DNA of 64,000 bases from Sporosarcina luteola (GCA_014204635.1 JACHLS010000001.1:310001-374000), one strand, 5' to 3'; numbered from the stretch's first letter, positions 17,782-28,260 are shown. The notes: generated from the letters alone by a model not told the origin. Made by a program: numbers and translations.

Positions 17782-18624
17782 ATGATGTCACATGAGGAAA
17801 CATCGCTTCATATGCCGAAATGGCGTTTTATGGATGAATCAATTTCGGCAAGAGGACGTTCGGCCTTGGAGTCATTTGCCACGGATGATACGCTATGCCA
17901 CTTAGTTGGACAGCAAATGAGCATTCCGGCTGTTCGGACTTGGGTGCATGAAAATACGGTTGTTCTTGGCATCCAAGATCATCGGCTTCCTCATATCGAG
18001 AAAGCCATGCCGTTGATTCACGATGCGGGCTATCAGACAATTGTCCGAAACTCCGGCGGCCTTGCCGTCGTGTTGGACAGCGGGGTATTGAATATCTCCC
18101 TCGTTTTATCAGAACAACAGGGATCGATAGATATTCCAGAAGGCTATGAAATGATGGTAGCATTTGTAAAACGGCTGTTTCCGGAAGCCGCTGATCGGAT
18201 TGAAGCCTACGAAATTGTCGGTTCCTACTGTCCTGGCACGTATGACTTAAGCATGGAAGGGCGAAAATTCGCAGGCATTTCACAGCGAAGATTGCGGCAA
18301 GGCGTCGCAGTTCAAGTCTATTTATGTGTAGAGGGGAGCGGTTCCAACCGGGCGGAGCTTATTCGAACACTCTACGAAGCCGGACTGCAGGGCGAGATGA
18401 CAAAGTTCACCTATCCCGTGATCGTGCCAAATGTCATGGCCTCCTTATCCGAGCTATTAGGCATGGATCTGACAGTGAGTGATATCGTAATACGGACTCA
18501 GCTATTGCTGCGGGAATTAAGCAGTGACATTCAAATGGGCGGGTTTACGCCGGATGAACTGGATCTATATGCGTTTTATTTGAAGCGTGTGGTCGAGCGC
18601 AATCAAAAAATGTTGAAGGCTTGA
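17782..18624 (+). CDS. lipL: Octanoyl-[GcvH]:protein N-octanoyltransferase LipL
   Basis: 280 residues, biotin/lipoate ligase-like fold. It transfers octanoyl from GcvH to E2 subunits during lipoate assembly. The catalytic Cys150 is in GSYCPGTYDLS, the same number as in B. subtilis LipL, and RNSGGLAVVLDSGVLNISLV carries the conserved substrate loop. AGGAGA precedes ATG 17782. Its position after pta is conserved. Confidence 0.93.
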   Translation: MMSHEETSLHMPKWRFMDESISARGRSALESFATDDTLCHLVGQQMSIPAVRTWVHENTVVLGIQDHRLPHIEKAMPLIHDAGYQTIVRNSGGLAVVLDSGVLNISLVLSEQQGSIDIPEGYEMMVAFVKRLFPEAADRIEAYEIVGSYCPGTYDLSMEGRKFAGISQRRLRQGVAVQVYLCVEGSGSNRAELIRTLYEAGLQGEMTKFTYPVIVPNVMASLSELLGMDLTVSDIVIRTQLLLRELSSDIQMGGFTPDELDLYAFYLKRVVERNQKMLKA

Positions 18625-18640
18625 GAAAAGAAAAGAAAAG

Positions 18641-18680
18641 AAAAGAACCGCCCGATCATCCATTGATCGGCGGTTCTTTT
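18641..18680. terminator. Bidirectional terminator between lipL and rsfA
   Basis: AAGAACCGC-CGATCA / TGATCG-GCGGTTCTT with A-rich and T-rich flanks. The last codons and stop of rsfA lie inside this hairpin. Just before it, AAAAG is repeated four times. Confidence 0.9.
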
Positions 18681-19291
18681 GATACGAGGTTTCCGTTTTT
18701 CTCCATTGTGAAGACAGGGGCGACCCGCTCTTCCGTATCTTCCAGCGTCACGAGACGACGTGCGCGGTTCATGATTTGTACAAATTGTTCATAATCATTG
18801 CGAAGTGTGGCATTTTCCTGTCGCAGCTTTTCCACTTCCTGTTCCAGTGAGTGGACTTTGTCATTTGCCATTTTCGCTGTATGCTTCCACCGCAGTGATT
18901 CCGAATCTCCTCCACCGTTATGATGCAAACGGATTAAATAAGCAATGACTGTGTCAAGAGAGAGGGCGGAAAGCGGAACAGCTGCCCGTTCCTCGCCTTC
19001 GCCGCCAGTTCCCGGCGTAAACAGCTGCTGGCTGCGGCGTTTGAAATCGGGACCGAGGACGCGCATCGCTTGTTTCCGTTCCTTTTTCGCTTCTGCCAGT
19101 TCTTTCTCGTAATCTCTCCGCACGACGGCATTCCATCTGAAGCCGCAAGCGGCCGCAGTCCGGTTGAGAGCATCCCCGACTTCTTCGAATGCGCTCAATT
19201 GTGTACTTCCCTCGCGGACATGCCGCAATACAGTTTCAGCTAATAAAATATCATCTTGTTCTAACCAAGCATCTTGTCTTACCTTCACCAT
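18656..19291 (-). CDS. rsfA: RsfA family sporulation transcription regulator
   Basis: 211 residues. The N-terminal Myb/SANT-like region ([20 protein letters not shown] ... [19 protein letters not shown]) matches RsfA, a prespore regulator that modulates sigma-F dependent genes in B. subtilis. A coiled coil ([23 protein letters not shown]) follows near residues 140-165. ATG 19289-19291 is chosen because AGGAGG lies seven bases upstream; an ATG two codons earlier abuts it. Synteny with pta-lipL is conserved. Expected to be expressed in the forespore. Confidence 0.9.
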   Translation of the reverse strand: MVKVRQDAWLEQDDILLAETVLRHVREGSTQLSAFEEVGDALNRTAAACGFRWNAVVRRDYEKELAEAKKERKQAMRVLGPDFKRRSQQLFTPGTGGEGEERAAVPLSALSLDTVIAYLIRLHHNGGGDSESLRWKHTAKMANDKVHSLEQEVEKLRQENATLRNDYEQFVQIMNRARRLVTLEDTEERVAPVFTMEKNGNLVSKEPPING

Positions 19292-19499
19292 TTCCATGCC
19301 TCCTGCCAAATTCATAGTCTTTCTAACGTCAGTGTGTACAACAGGGAATCCTTTTATTCATTCAAACTGCAACACTTCATAAAAAACATCCCATTCCATG
19401 CCGCATCGATAGTCTGTCCCAAAACGATACATTTGCCATCTTCCGTTAGCGGTACTTTTTGATATACTTAAGAAAATGGTTGGATGGAGGTGCGGGCGA

Positions 19500-20798
19500 T
19501 TGGAGTACAAACATGAAAAACTGTTTGAAGAGAAAGTATTTAAAGATCCGGTCCACAGGTATATCCACGTGCGGGACCAAGTGATCTGGGATGTCATCGG
19601 AACGCGGGAATTCCAACGGCTGCGCCGCATCCGGCAGCTGGGAACAACGTATCTCGTCTTTCATGGAGCGGAGCATAGCCGTTTCCAGCATTCGCTTGGT
19701 GTATACGAAATTGTAAGACGGATCATCGATGACGGATTCAGTGGACGAGAAGAATGGAACGATGAAGAACGACTTGTAACACTTTGCGCCGCCCTCCTTC
19801 ATGATTTGGGCCATGGTCCTTTTTCGCATGCTTTCGAAAAGGTATTCAGTTTGGATCATGAGCACTTTACACAACAAATATTGATTGGAGATACCGAAGT
19901 GAATACTGTCCTTCGGAAAGTGTCTCCCGATTTCCCGCAGAAAGTCGCGGACGTGATTGGCAAGACTTATCCGGACAAGCTCGTTGTCAGTTTGATTTCC
20001 AGTCAAATCGATGCGGATCGGATGGATTATTTGCAACGGGATGCTTATTACACAGGTGTATCATACGGTCATTTCGACATGGAACGAATTTTACGCGTCA
20101 TGCGGCCGGCAGAAGAACAGGTTGTTATCAAGTTTAGCGGCATGCATGCGGTGGAAGATTATATAATGAGCCGTTACCAAATGTATTGGCAAGTGTATTT
20201 CCACCCTGTATCACGCAGTGCGGAAGTCATTTTGATGAAAATCTTGCATCGAGCGAGGCAGTTACATAATAACGGCTACCAATTCACCTACGACCCTGTT
20301 CCTTTCCGCTCTTTTTTCAATCAAACGTTTCAAATGGAAGACTACATATCACTGGATGAAAGTATTTTATTAGCGTATTTCCAATGGTGGCGTAAAGAGA
20401 AGGACGCCATTTTGGCAGACTTATGCGATCGTTTCATCAATCGGCGGCTGTTCCAATACGCTGAATTCGATCCAGCGAACGAATACCGGAAAATTGGCCA
20501 ACTGGAGCAAATGTTCAGAGACGCTGGTTTGGATCCGGAATATTACCTCGTGGCCGATTCCTCTTCCGATTTGCCGTACGACTTTTACCGTCCGGGCGAA
20601 GAGAACGAACGTGTTCCGATATACTTGCAAATGCCAGGTGGCGAATTGCGGGAGCTGTCCCGTTCCTCGGATATCGTTGACGCTATTTCAGGCAAACGCC
20701 GAACAGACCATAAAATATATTTCCCTGAAGATCTATTGCTCAAGAAGAAAGACGAAATACCGCTTTACGCGGATATGCTCAAGATGTTGAAAGAATGA
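19500..20798 (+). CDS. ywfO: HD domain phosphohydrolase YwfO
   Basis: 432 residues, very similar in layout to B. subtilis YwfO, a dGTPase-like HD protein. HSRFQHSLGVYE gives the first His, LHDLGHGPFSH the HD motif, and SSQIDADRMDYLQRD the late Asp. Substrates are expected to be nucleotides. The start is TTG 19500, eight bases after GGAGGT; the longer frame from 19476 begins within that leader. It is followed closely by ywgA (16 bases), as in B. subtilis. Confidence 0.9.
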   Translation: MEYKHEKLFEEKVFKDPVHRYIHVRDQVIWDVIGTREFQRLRRIRQLGTTYLVFHGAEHSRFQHSLGVYEIVRRIIDDGFSGREEWNDEERLVTLCAALLHDLGHGPFSHAFEKVFSLDHEHFTQQILIGDTEVNTVLRKVSPDFPQKVADVIGKTYPDKLVVSLISSQIDADRMDYLQRDAYYTGVSYGHFDMERILRVMRPAEEQVVIKFSGMHAVEDYIMSRYQMYWQVYFHPVSRSAEVILMKILHRARQLHNNGYQFTYDPVPFRSFFNQTFQMEDYISLDESILLAYFQWWRKEKDAILADLCDRFINRRLFQYAEFDPANEYRKIGQLEQMFRDAGLDPEYYLVADSSSDLPYDFYRPGEENERVPIYLQMPGGELRELSRSSDIVDAISGKRRTDHKIYFPEDLLLKKKDEIPLYADMLKMLKE

Positions 20799-20814
20799 GA
20801 GAGGAGTGGGCAAC

Positions 20815-21330
20815 TTGTTGCAAGAACATGCCAGAATCGTACAGTTCATTTCGCTGGCGCAAGAAGTGAGCGGTCGGAAAAAGTTGCAGAAGATGGTGTA
20901 TATCGCGAAGAAAATGGAGTTTCCATTCGTTGAGAAATATGAATTGCATATGTACGGACCGTATTCGGAGGAATTGACATTGCGTGTGGAGGAACTTTGC
21001 GCAATGGGATTCCTGTCCGAACAATGCACAGATAAAGGATCCTATGTTCAATATCACTATAACGTGACTGAGGAAGGGGAGCGCTTCCTTGAAACAGCTG
21101 AGACACCGCATGAAATGCTTGAGATCTGCATCGGCAAACTGAACGGCAAAAGCTCTCGTTTTCTGGAACTCGTCTCCACCCTGCTATACTTCGACCATCT
21201 GCCGAAAGAAGAGCAAGTGGCCAAAGTACATATTGTCAAAAGCAAGCTGAACTTCACAGAAGACGAAATGACAGCTGCCTTTGCGTTCATCGAAGAACTG
21301 CAGCAATGTACAAGCATCCCAGCCGGCTAA
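20815..21330 (+). CDS. ywgA: YwgA family protein
   Basis: 171 residues, unknown function. The conserved YwgA pattern is clear: LQEHARIVQFISLAQEVSGR, KKLQKMVYIAKKMEFPF, YGPYSEELTLRVEELCAMGF. The layout resembles winged-helix-like proteins, but no experimental role is known to me. TTG 20815 is chosen because AGGAG is eight bases upstream and the product then starts like its homologue; GTG 20806 is inside the signal. Its stop overlaps the terminator hairpin. Confidence 0.85.
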   Translation: MLQEHARIVQFISLAQEVSGRKKLQKMVYIAKKMEFPFVEKYELHMYGPYSEELTLRVEELCAMGFLSEQCTDKGSYVQYHYNVTEEGERFLETAETPHEMLEICIGKLNGKSSRFLELVSTLLYFDHLPKEEQVAKVHIVKSKLNFTEDEMTAAFAFIEELQQCTSIPAG

Positions 21331-21345
21331 CCGCCGGCTTTTTTG
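21321..21345 (+). terminator. Terminator of ywfO-ywgA
   Basis: AGCCGGC / GCCGGCT stem and T6. The stem begins inside the last codons of ywgA. Confidence 0.88.
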
Positions 21346-21397
21346 TATGGTTGGAAGAGGAAGGAATGCTTACAGCTGATGGTAATTACCGGAAGAG

Positions 21398-22815
21398 ATT
21401 GATACCTATAACCAAGTGATCGATAATCTTGCCGAACTGACCAATAAGCTCTTCGAATTGATCGATCACCGCAGCGAAGTGACCGATAAAAACCGGGGTG
21501 ATCGATAAGCTTTGAAAAGTGATTGATAACATTGCCGAACTAACCGATAATCTCTTCAAATTGATCGATCACCTCAGCGAAGTGAACGATAAAAACCGAG
21601 GTGATCGATAAGCTTCGAAAAGTGACCGATAACTTTGCCGAACTGACCGATAATCTCTTCAAATTGATCGATCACCGCAGCGAAGTGACCGATAACAACC
21701 GAGGTGATCGATAAGCTTTGAAAAGTGATCGATAACATTGCCAAACTGACCGATAACCTTACTGAAATGATCGATATCCCCAGCGAAGTGACCGATAAAA
21801 ACCGGGGTGATCGATAAGCTTTGAAAAGTGATCGATAACATTGCTGAACTAACCGATAATCTCTTCAAATTGATCGATCACCTCAGCGAAGTGATCGATA
21901 AAAACCGAGGTGATCGATAAGCTTTGAAAAGTGACCGATAACTTTGCCGAACTGACCGATAATCTCTTCAAATTGATCGATCACCGCAGCGAAGTGACCG
22001 ATAACAACCGAGGTGATCGATAAGCTTTGAAAAGTGATCGATAACATTGCCGAACTAACCGATAATCTCTTCAAATTGATCGATCACCTCAGCGAAGGGA
22101 TCGATAAAAACCGAGGTGATCGATAAGCTTCGAAAAGTGACCGATAACTTTGCCGAACTGACCGATAATCTCTTCAAATTGATCGATCACCGCAGCGAAG
22201 TGACCGATAACTACCGAGGTGATCGATAAGCTTTGAAAAGTGATCGATAACATTGCCAAACTGACCGATAACCTTACTGAAATGATCGATAACCCCAGCC
22301 AAGTGATCGATAAAAACTGGGGTGATCGATAAGCTTCGAAAAGTGATCGATAACTTTGCCGAACTGAGCGATAATCTCTTCGAATGGATCGATAACCCCA
22401 GCCAAGTGATCGATAAAAACTGGAGTGATCGATAAGCTTCGAAAAGTGACCGATAACTTTGCCGAACTAACCGATAATCTCTTCGAATTGATCGATAACC
22501 TCAGCCAATTGATCGATAAAAACTGGAGTGATCGATAAGCTTCGAAAAGTGACCGATAAGCTTCGAAAAGTGATCGATAAGCTTCGAAAAGTGACCGATA
22601 ACTTTGCCAAACTAACCGATAATCTCTTTGAATTGATCGATAACCTCAGCCAATTGATCGATAAAAACTGGAGTGATCGATAAGCTTTGAAAAGTGATCG
22701 ATAATCTTGCCGAACTGACCGATAAGCTCTTCGAATTGATCGATAATCTCAGCCAAGTGATCGAATAAAATCGGACTTCCAAACGTGATCGATAAATTTA
22801 ACAAACCGACCAATA
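21398..22815. repeat. Intergenic repeat array 1: 103-bp super-units made of five 19-21-bp sub-units
   Basis: Roughly 65-70 copies of a core close to GTGATCGATAA (variants TGACCGATAA, TTGATCGATCA) separated by 8-10-base spacers. Five sub-units of 21, 21, 21, 21 and 19 bases make a 103-base super-unit. The landmark GTGATCGATAAGCTT starts at 21498, 21601, 21704, 21807, 21910, 22013, 22116, 22219, 22322, 22425 and 22528, each exactly 103 apart, then 22673 (103 plus two extra 21-base units). Several spacer variants alternate, giving a partial 206-base order. The ends are degenerate. It fills the gap between the ywgA terminator and the convergent tautomerase gene. Short open frames inside it are artefacts of the repeat. 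Function unknown. Confidence 0.95.
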
Positions 22816-22906
22816 TCCTTTCCCAGTTATCAATCCTCTCCATGAAGTTAACACTCTCTACTGCCACAATTCCAATATCTAAAAGAAACTCCTACTTTCA
22901 TTCCAA

Positions 22907-22933
22907 ATAAAAAAACCGGCAATGCCGGTGGGT
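22907..22933 (-). terminator. Terminator of the tautomerase gene
   Basis: ACCGGC / GCCGGT stem with a three-base loop and a long T tract on the minus strand. Confidence 0.8.
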
Positions 22934-22939
22934 TTCTGC

Positions 22940-23128
22940 TTATTCGGCATCACTCAAGCGCTTTCCAGCGACCGCGTAATGGCTTTTAGGCATTTCTTCG
23001 ATAAAGACGACAACATTTTCGACAGGTGCTCCAGTTGTTTCAGAAACAACGGCTGTCACCTTTTCACATAGTGCACGCTTTTGCTCTTCCGTACGGCCTT
23101 CGAGCATTTTTACGGTTACGTATGGCAT
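22940..23128 (-). CDS. ywhB: 4-oxalocrotonate tautomerase family protein
   Basis: 62 residues beginning M-P-Y-V-T-V, so Pro1 becomes the N-terminal catalytic base after Met removal. The tail KSHYAVAGKRLSD is typical of 2-hydroxymuconate tautomerase/YwhB. Physiological substrate unknown. ATG 23126-23128 follows GAAGGGGGAA; an upstream in-frame start adds a non-homologous segment. It is divergent from ywhD, as expected from ywh synteny. Confidence 0.88.
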   Translation of the reverse strand: MPYVTVKMLEGRTEEQKRALCEKVTAVVSETTGAPVENVVVFIEEMPKSHYAVAGKRLSDAE

Positions 23129-23196
23129 ACCATTTCCCCCTTCCTGCAATAATTCGGTATAGTGTATATAATAACAGAGTAGGAGAGGATATAAAA

Positions 23197-23727
23197 ATGG
23201 CGAATGAAGAGAAGGCAAAACAAAAATTAGGATTCACCATAATAAAGAACGACCCAACGGACGGACATAAGGGCTATGGCATCGGTTCGTTATCGCTAGA
23301 AAATATTTCGCCGGTCATCGTCGATATCGAGGCAGAAGAAGCCCGGATCGAAATAGGGGCAATGCATGCTCGGAGTGAGACGGAGCGGGGCGTGAAATTT
23401 ACGACGAATCGAGAGGACTCGGAAGGCGGGAAACCGTATTGGATTGTATGGGTGACGATCGATTTCAAAGAAGAGGGGCCCTACTATGCAGGTGTGACAG
23501 CCTGCGAAATGGTCGTGAATAAGGAAAAACGGCGCGGCTATAAAATTCTAGCCGATCATGTAAATAAAATGGATAAATCGTTGAAGCGTCATATCATTGT
23601 GGACCAGATGGACGAGAAATCCAAGCGCATCCTGGCAGACTTCCTGCAGTCGCATAATCAGGAGATGTGGGAACGAAGCGAACCGAAACTACGCATCGAC
23701 TTAGGAGTAGAATCGCCGCATTTATGA
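23197..23727 (+). CDS. ywhD: YwhD family protein
   Basis: 176 residues, soluble, mixed alpha/beta; LGFTIIKNDPTDGHKGYGIG and WIVWVTIDFKEEGPYYAGVTAC are characteristic of YwhD, whose function is unknown. TAGGAGAGG precedes ATG 23197. A TATAAT box sits at 23167-23172 with no strong -35 at the usual distance. Confidence 0.85.
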   Translation: MANEEKAKQKLGFTIIKNDPTDGHKGYGIGSLSLENISPVIVDIEAEEARIEIGAMHARSETERGVKFTTNREDSEGGKPYWIVWVTIDFKEEGPYYAGVTACEMVVNKEKRRGYKILADHVNKMDKSLKRHIIVDQMDEKSKRILADFLQSHNQEMWERSEPKLRIDLGVESPHL

Positions 23728-23896
23728 ACAAACTGTGACATTTCACTTGGACTGTTGCATCCGAGGTTGAATGTAAATGAGAAAGGCAGTACACTAAAAT
23801 TACAGCTTGCCTTTGTAAGCTAGGACAACCGGAATAGCGCAGCCAGCACCTGTATGAACACAACCCAAGCAAATACAGTCGGATGCCTACAACGGT

Positions 23897-23938
23897 AAAA
23901 AAGCTATCCCTCCTCTTCGTAGGATGGATAGCTTTTTT
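23897..23938. terminator. Bidirectional terminator between ywhD and pbpG
   Basis: AAAAAAGCTATCC / GGATAGCTTTTTT stem. Bases 23728-23896 before it hold nothing recognised. Confidence 0.9.
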
Positions 23939-23948
23939 GATGGCTGCT

Positions 23949-26006
23949 TTATTCAAAAAATGAGAAAGGGAATAGTTCGAAGGAACCTTCTTCCTCGTCT
24001 CCAGAGAGCCGGTCCTCCCGCAAACTTCGGTCTGTACATAATTTTTGCGGCATGTCTTTCTCTTTCACATAGACTAACCGCTGTTTCGGGCATTCGTTGA
24101 CAGCAATTCCACCGGTCTCCACGTCCACAATAACGCCATTCACTCCATTTGGCGGTATAAATGGTTCTTCTGTCTTTCCTTCGTGCACGCTTTCCATAAA
24201 GTCGATCCAAATTCGTTTAGAAGCTGCCTTATCTTCAAACTCCGTCAAATGTTGGCCGACATCGAAACCGGTCCAGATCCCGGCGGTCAGCGACGGTGTA
24301 AATCCGATCAGGTATTGGTCGGAAATGGTCGTTCCGGATTTCGCTGCATAGGGACGCGTCTGCTTCGGACGCATCGATAGGCCGGTGGATATTAAATAAT
24401 CATTGAATACCGGATCAAACATCCCTGTCATCAAGTGAGTAAGGACGAACGCATCCTGCTCGGTAATGACCCGTTTTTTTGTTGTTTTCGGCTTTTCATA
24501 GACCGTTCGGCCTTGCGCATCGGTAATGGATAAGATGGTCGTTGGCTCCACTTTCAATCCGCTGGAAGCGACCCGATTGTACGCATTGGTCATTTCTTTC
24601 AGAGTAACAACAGATGTACCAAGTGCCACCGCTGGGGATTCTTGGAATTTCACCTGTAAGCCGAGACGTTCTGCCATTTTATTGAATTTTTTGTACCCAA
24701 TCTTTTCAAGCGTTTTTACCGCATAGACATTGTCGGAAAGTGCGATCGCTTGGGCGAGTGAAATGGGATGCCCGGCGAACTTCCCATTGATGTTTTTCGG
24801 TTCGTATGTGGAACGCCCCTCGTCATACGTGAAAACGGTCCGCTCAGTGGACATGAACGTCAGCGGGTTGAAGCCGTCCTCCAATGCAGCCGCGTAAAGG
24901 ATTGGCTTCATGGCGGATCCGGGCTGCCGTTTCGCCTGGGTGGCTCGGTTAAATGGACTTTCCACATAGTCGGTGCCTCCGACCATGGAGGTGATGGCTC
25001 CCGTTTCCGGCTCCATAGAGATGAACGCCACTTGCAATTCGTTTTTCGGCATCCATTTGTCGACCATCTCTTCGGCTGTTTGCTGATGATGCAAATCGAG
25101 CGTTGTCCGGATCGTCCAGCCTCCTTCCGCATGGTTGCGTCCTTTATCGCTCAAGATGTTTTCTGCTTCGCGCCATACTTCATCTAAAAAGTAGGGGGCG
25201 ACCCGTTTCATCTCCGACCATTCATCCGTCTTTAATGCTATCGGCGTGTCCTTTGCCCGTTCTTCCTGCGCTTCTGTAATCAATCCTTGCTCCTCCATCA
25301 AATGCAGGATGGTCAGTTGTCGATTCCTTGATCGTTCCGGATTATCAATGGGCGAATAAATGGCCGGTCCTTTGGCGATTGCGGCAATGACAGCTGCCTC
25401 CTCAAGGGTCAGGTCTTTCGCAGGTTTGGCAAAATAAAATCGACTGGCCGCCTCGACACCGTACATTCCATGATCGAAGTACACTGTATTCAAGTATCCT
25501 TCCAAAATCTCATCTTTCTCATAAAAGAGCTCCAACCGATAGGCGTATAGGGCTTCTTTCAGTTTGCGATTCCAAGATTTCTCGTGTGTCAAATATAAAT
25601 TTCGGGCATACTGCTGAGTGATCGTACTGGCACCTTCCGCCATGCTCATCGTTTTGACATCCCGCAAGACGGCGCCGGCAATTCTTCGGTAATCAAACCC
25701 ATTATGATTGTAGAAATTCCGATCCTCGGTTGCTACGAACGCATCGATCAAGAATGGGGAAACGTTCTCCAGTGCAACCCAATATCTCCGTTCAGCCGAA
25801 AATTTATCACCGATCTGCCTGCCATTCTTGTCAAGGAAGACAGATGCCTTCGGAACGCTTAATGAGGGGGCGCCCGCAATCTGTGCATAAATACGGAGAC
25901 ATAAAAGGGCTGTGAAAAAGGCCGTCACACCAGTAATCGCGAGCATGAGAAAAGTGCGCAGCAATCTCCGCTTCTTCTGTTTTTTAATATAATCTGACCG
26001 TTTCAT
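23949..26006 (-). CDS. pbpG: Class A penicillin-binding protein (PbpG-like, 1A family)
   Basis: 685 residues. A basic cytoplasmic N-terminus, one membrane anchor (about 15-40), a GT51 glycosyltransferase domain (EDRNFYNHNGFD with catalytic Glu; STITQQYARNLYL), then a transpeptidase domain with PGSAMKP (SxxK nucleophile), SDNVYAV (SxN) and AKSGTTISDQY (KTG-type). It polymerises and cross-links peptidoglycan outside the membrane. By synteny it matches B. subtilis pbpG (ywhE), expressed in the forespore. ATG 26004-26006 follows GGGGGT; an upstream GTG lacks a binding site. Proposed transcription is divergent from ywiB-argS. Confidence 0.92.
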   Translation of the reverse strand: MKRSDYIKKQKKRRLLRTFLMLAITGVTAFFTALLCLRIYAQIAGAPSLSVPKASVFLDKNGRQIGDKFSAERRYWVALENVSPFLIDAFVATEDRNFYNHNGFDYRRIAGAVLRDVKTMSMAEGASTITQQYARNLYLTHEKSWNRKLKEALYAYRLELFYEKDEILEGYLNTVYFDHGMYGVEAASRFYFAKPAKDLTLEEAAVIAAIAKGPAIYSPIDNPERSRNRQLTILHLMEEQGLITEAQEERAKDTPIALKTDEWSEMKRVAPYFLDEVWREAENILSDKGRNHAEGGWTIRTTLDLHHQQTAEEMVDKWMPKNELQVAFISMEPETGAITSMVGGTDYVESPFNRATQAKRQPGSAMKPILYAAALEDGFNPLTFMSTERTVFTYDEGRSTYEPKNINGKFAGHPISLAQAIALSDNVYAVKTLEKIGYKKFNKMAERLGLQVKFQESPAVALGTSVVTLKEMTNAYNRVASSGLKVEPTTILSITDAQGRTVYEKPKTTKKRVITEQDAFVLTHLMTGMFDPVFNDYLISTGLSMRPKQTRPYAAKSGTTISDQYLIGFTPSLTAGIWTGFDVGQHLTEFEDKAASKRIWIDFMESVHEGKTEEPFIPPNGVNGVIVDVETGGIAVNECPKQRLVYVKEKDMPQKLCTDRSLREDRLSGDEEEGSFELFPFSFFE

Positions 26007-26090
26007 CGCAGCGTGACCCCCATACCGTTTCGTTACAAACAGTATGGTCACGCATCAAAGGATTAAACGGCCGGAATTGGGAAAACTTCG

Positions 26091-26120
26091 TTGGAAAGTT
26101 TGCGGTAGAAACGATATAAT
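26091..26120 (+). promoter_or_regulatory. Probable sigma-A promoter of ywiB-argS
   Basis: TTGGAA (26091-26096), 18-base spacer, TATAAT (26115-26120), 33 bases before the ywiB start. Confidence 0.6.
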
Positions 26121-26152
26121 GAATAGATATTTGAGTAGGAGGATGGATTGGA

Positions 26153-26596
26153 ATGGAAATCGCATCAAATGAACGATCCGTGAATGTCCAGCTTCAATCG
26201 ACGATCATACATCCAGGGCAGCCGGCTGACAAACATACACTTGAAGCGAAAGGTACTGTCGTGGAGAAAGCGGGCAACCAGTATTTACGGTTTGAGGAGA
26301 AGCAGAATGGGCAAACAGTCCGGACGACCGTCAAACTTGGACGCAAAGAAGCACTCATCATGCGCAGTGGAGCGGTGCAAATGCGTTTGCCATTTACGAT
26401 CGGAAATCCGAGGCCGGGTACGTATGGCAACGGTCCGGCGACGTTCAACCTGCTCGTCAACACGAAGGAACTTCTAGTCAACACGGATCCTAAAGGGACT
26501 GCTGGAAGCTTTCACGTCCATTACGAACTGCATGCGGATGGAGCATTGCTTGGTACATATAAACTTCAAATTACATATACGGAGGGACAAAAATGA
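26153..26596 (+). CDS. ywiB: DUF1934 family protein YwiB
   Basis: 147 residues, calycin-like beta-barrel prediction (alternating strands, e.g. [20 protein letters not shown] and [15 protein letters not shown]). Unknown function, conserved immediately upstream of argS in Bacillales. AGGAGG precedes the ATG, and its stop overlaps the argS start (ATGA), indicating translational coupling. Confidence 0.85.
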   Translation: MEIASNERSVNVQLQSTIIHPGQPADKHTLEAKGTVVEKAGNQYLRFEEKQNGQTVRTTVKLGRKEALIMRSGAVQMRLPFTIGNPRPGTYGNGPATFNLLVNTKELLVNTDPKGTAGSFHVHYELHADGALLGTYKLQITYTEGQK

Positions 26597-28260
26597 ACGC
26601 TGTTGAAAAGATACAAGAAGAAATTAAATCGGCTTTCAGAAACGCGGTCAGCGCCGCGGACCTTGTGGTGGCAAATGAAATTCCAGATATTCTGCTGGAA
26701 ACACCGAAAAACAAAGAGAATGGGGACTATGCGACCAACATCGCCATGCAGTTGACGAAGTTGGCGAAAAAGCCGCCTCGCGTCATAGCGGAAACAATCC
26801 TTGAGCATTTGGATACGACGGATACGGCGATTGACTCAGTCGAAATCGCAGGCCCAGGCTTCATGAATATCCGGTTGAAAACGGACTATTTAGGTGACGT
26901 CGTAAAAGCGGTATTGGCGCAGGGGCCGGATTATGGACGATCCACATTTGGCCAAAACGAGAAGATCCAAGTCGAGTTCGTCTCTGCCAACCCGACAGGC
27001 GACTTGCATTTAGGACATGCACGCGGAGCATCTCTGGGTGACTCTCTTTGCAACATCCTTGATTTCGCGGGCTTCGATGTGTCTCGTGAATACTATATTA
27101 ATGATGCCGGCAATCAAGTGAATAATTTAGCTTACTCCGTGGAAGCACGCTATTTCCAGGCACTCGGCATGGAAAAGGAAATGCCGGAAGACGGCTACCA
27201 TGGCCAGGACATTATCGAAATCGGAAAGAAATTGGCCGAAGAATACGGAGATCGATACGCACATATGCCGGAAGCGGAGCGCCTGGAGTTTTTCCGGAAA
27301 TATGGACTTGATTACGAATTGGAAAAATTGAAGAAGGACTTGGAAGATTTCCGGGTGCCATTCGACAATTGGTTTTCGGAAACCTCCTTATATACCGATG
27401 GGAAAATCGGCATTGCTCTTGATAAATTACGGAGCAACGGACATGTCTTTGAAGAGGACGGGGCAACTTGGTTCCGTTCCACGACCTTCGGCGACGATAA
27501 GGACCGTGTGTTAATTAAAAATGACGGAAGCTATACGTATTTAACGCCGGATATTGCGTATCATGAGGACAAGATCCGCAGAGGCTTTGACAAGCTCATC
27601 AATATTTGGGGCGCGGACCATCACGGCTATATCCCGCGGATGAAAGCAGCCATCGAAGCGCTCGGATACGATCGGGACACGCTGGAAGTCGAAGTTGCGC
27701 AAATGGTGCAGCTATACAAAGACGGCGAAAAGTTCAAAATGAGCAAGCGGACAGGAAAAGCTGTCACATTGCGTGAACTGGTCGAGGACGTCGGTTTGGA
27801 CGCCGTCCGTTACTTCTTCGCCATGCGTTCCGGCGATTCCCAAATGGACTTCGATCTGGATCTTGCCATTTCCCAGTCCAATGAAAATCCAGTGTACTAC
27901 GCGCAATATGCACATGCGCGCATATCATCCATCCTGCGGCAGGCAGAAGAAAAAGGCATGGTTGCGTCCACTGAACACGTGAATTTGCTACAATCGGAAA
28001 AAGAAGTCGAGCTTCTGAAAAAAATCGGCGACTTCCCGAAAATGGTTGCGGACGCTGCACGTTTACGCGCACCGCACCGCGTCGCCACATACATTCAAGA
28101 GCTGGCGGCCACATTCCATAGCTTCTACAACGCAGAAAAGGTACTCGACCCCGACAACCGAGAGCTATCCGAAGCACGCCTGGCCCTCGTCACCGCAACA
28201 CGCACAACTGTTGCCAATGCGTTGAAACTAATTGGTGTTGCTGCTCCCGAACGGATGTAA
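26593..28260 (+). CDS. argS: Arginyl-tRNA synthetase
   Basis: 555 residues, class I enzyme. The HIGH-type motif is HLGHARGA within [12 protein letters not shown]; the KMSKS-type motif is KMSKRTGK. The N-terminal Add-1 domain (about 1-110) and C-terminal helical anticodon domain are present. It charges tRNA-Arg. Translationally coupled to ywiB. Confidence 0.98.
   Translation: MNAVEKIQEEIKSAFRNAVSAADLVVANEIPDILLETPKNKENGDYATNIAMQLTKLAKKPPRVIAETILEHLDTTDTAIDSVEIAGPGFMNIRLKTDYLGDVVKAVLAQGPDYGRSTFGQNEKIQVEFVSANPTGDLHLGHARGASLGDSLCNILDFAGFDVSREYYINDAGNQVNNLAYSVEARYFQALGMEKEMPEDGYHGQDIIEIGKKLAEEYGDRYAHMPEAERLEFFRKYGLDYELEKLKKDLEDFRVPFDNWFSETSLYTDGKIGIALDKLRSNGHVFEEDGATWFRSTTFGDDKDRVLIKNDGSYTYLTPDIAYHEDKIRRGFDKLINIWGADHHGYIPRMKAAIEALGYDRDTLEVEVAQMVQLYKDGEKFKMSKRTGKAVTLRELVEDVGLDAVRYFFAMRSGDSQMDFDLDLAISQSNENPVYYAQYAHARISSILRQAEEKGMVASTEHVNLLQSEKEVELLKKIGDFPKMVADAARLRAPHRVATYIQELAATFHSFYNAEKVLDPDNRELSEARLALVTATRTTVANALKLIGVAAPERM

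Noticed and set aside
21659-22867. Minus-strand ORFs of 63-73 codons inside array 1
   Set aside because: They exist only because 21-base units keep a frame; the 19-base sub-units break it every 103 bases. No ribosome-binding sites and repetitive products.
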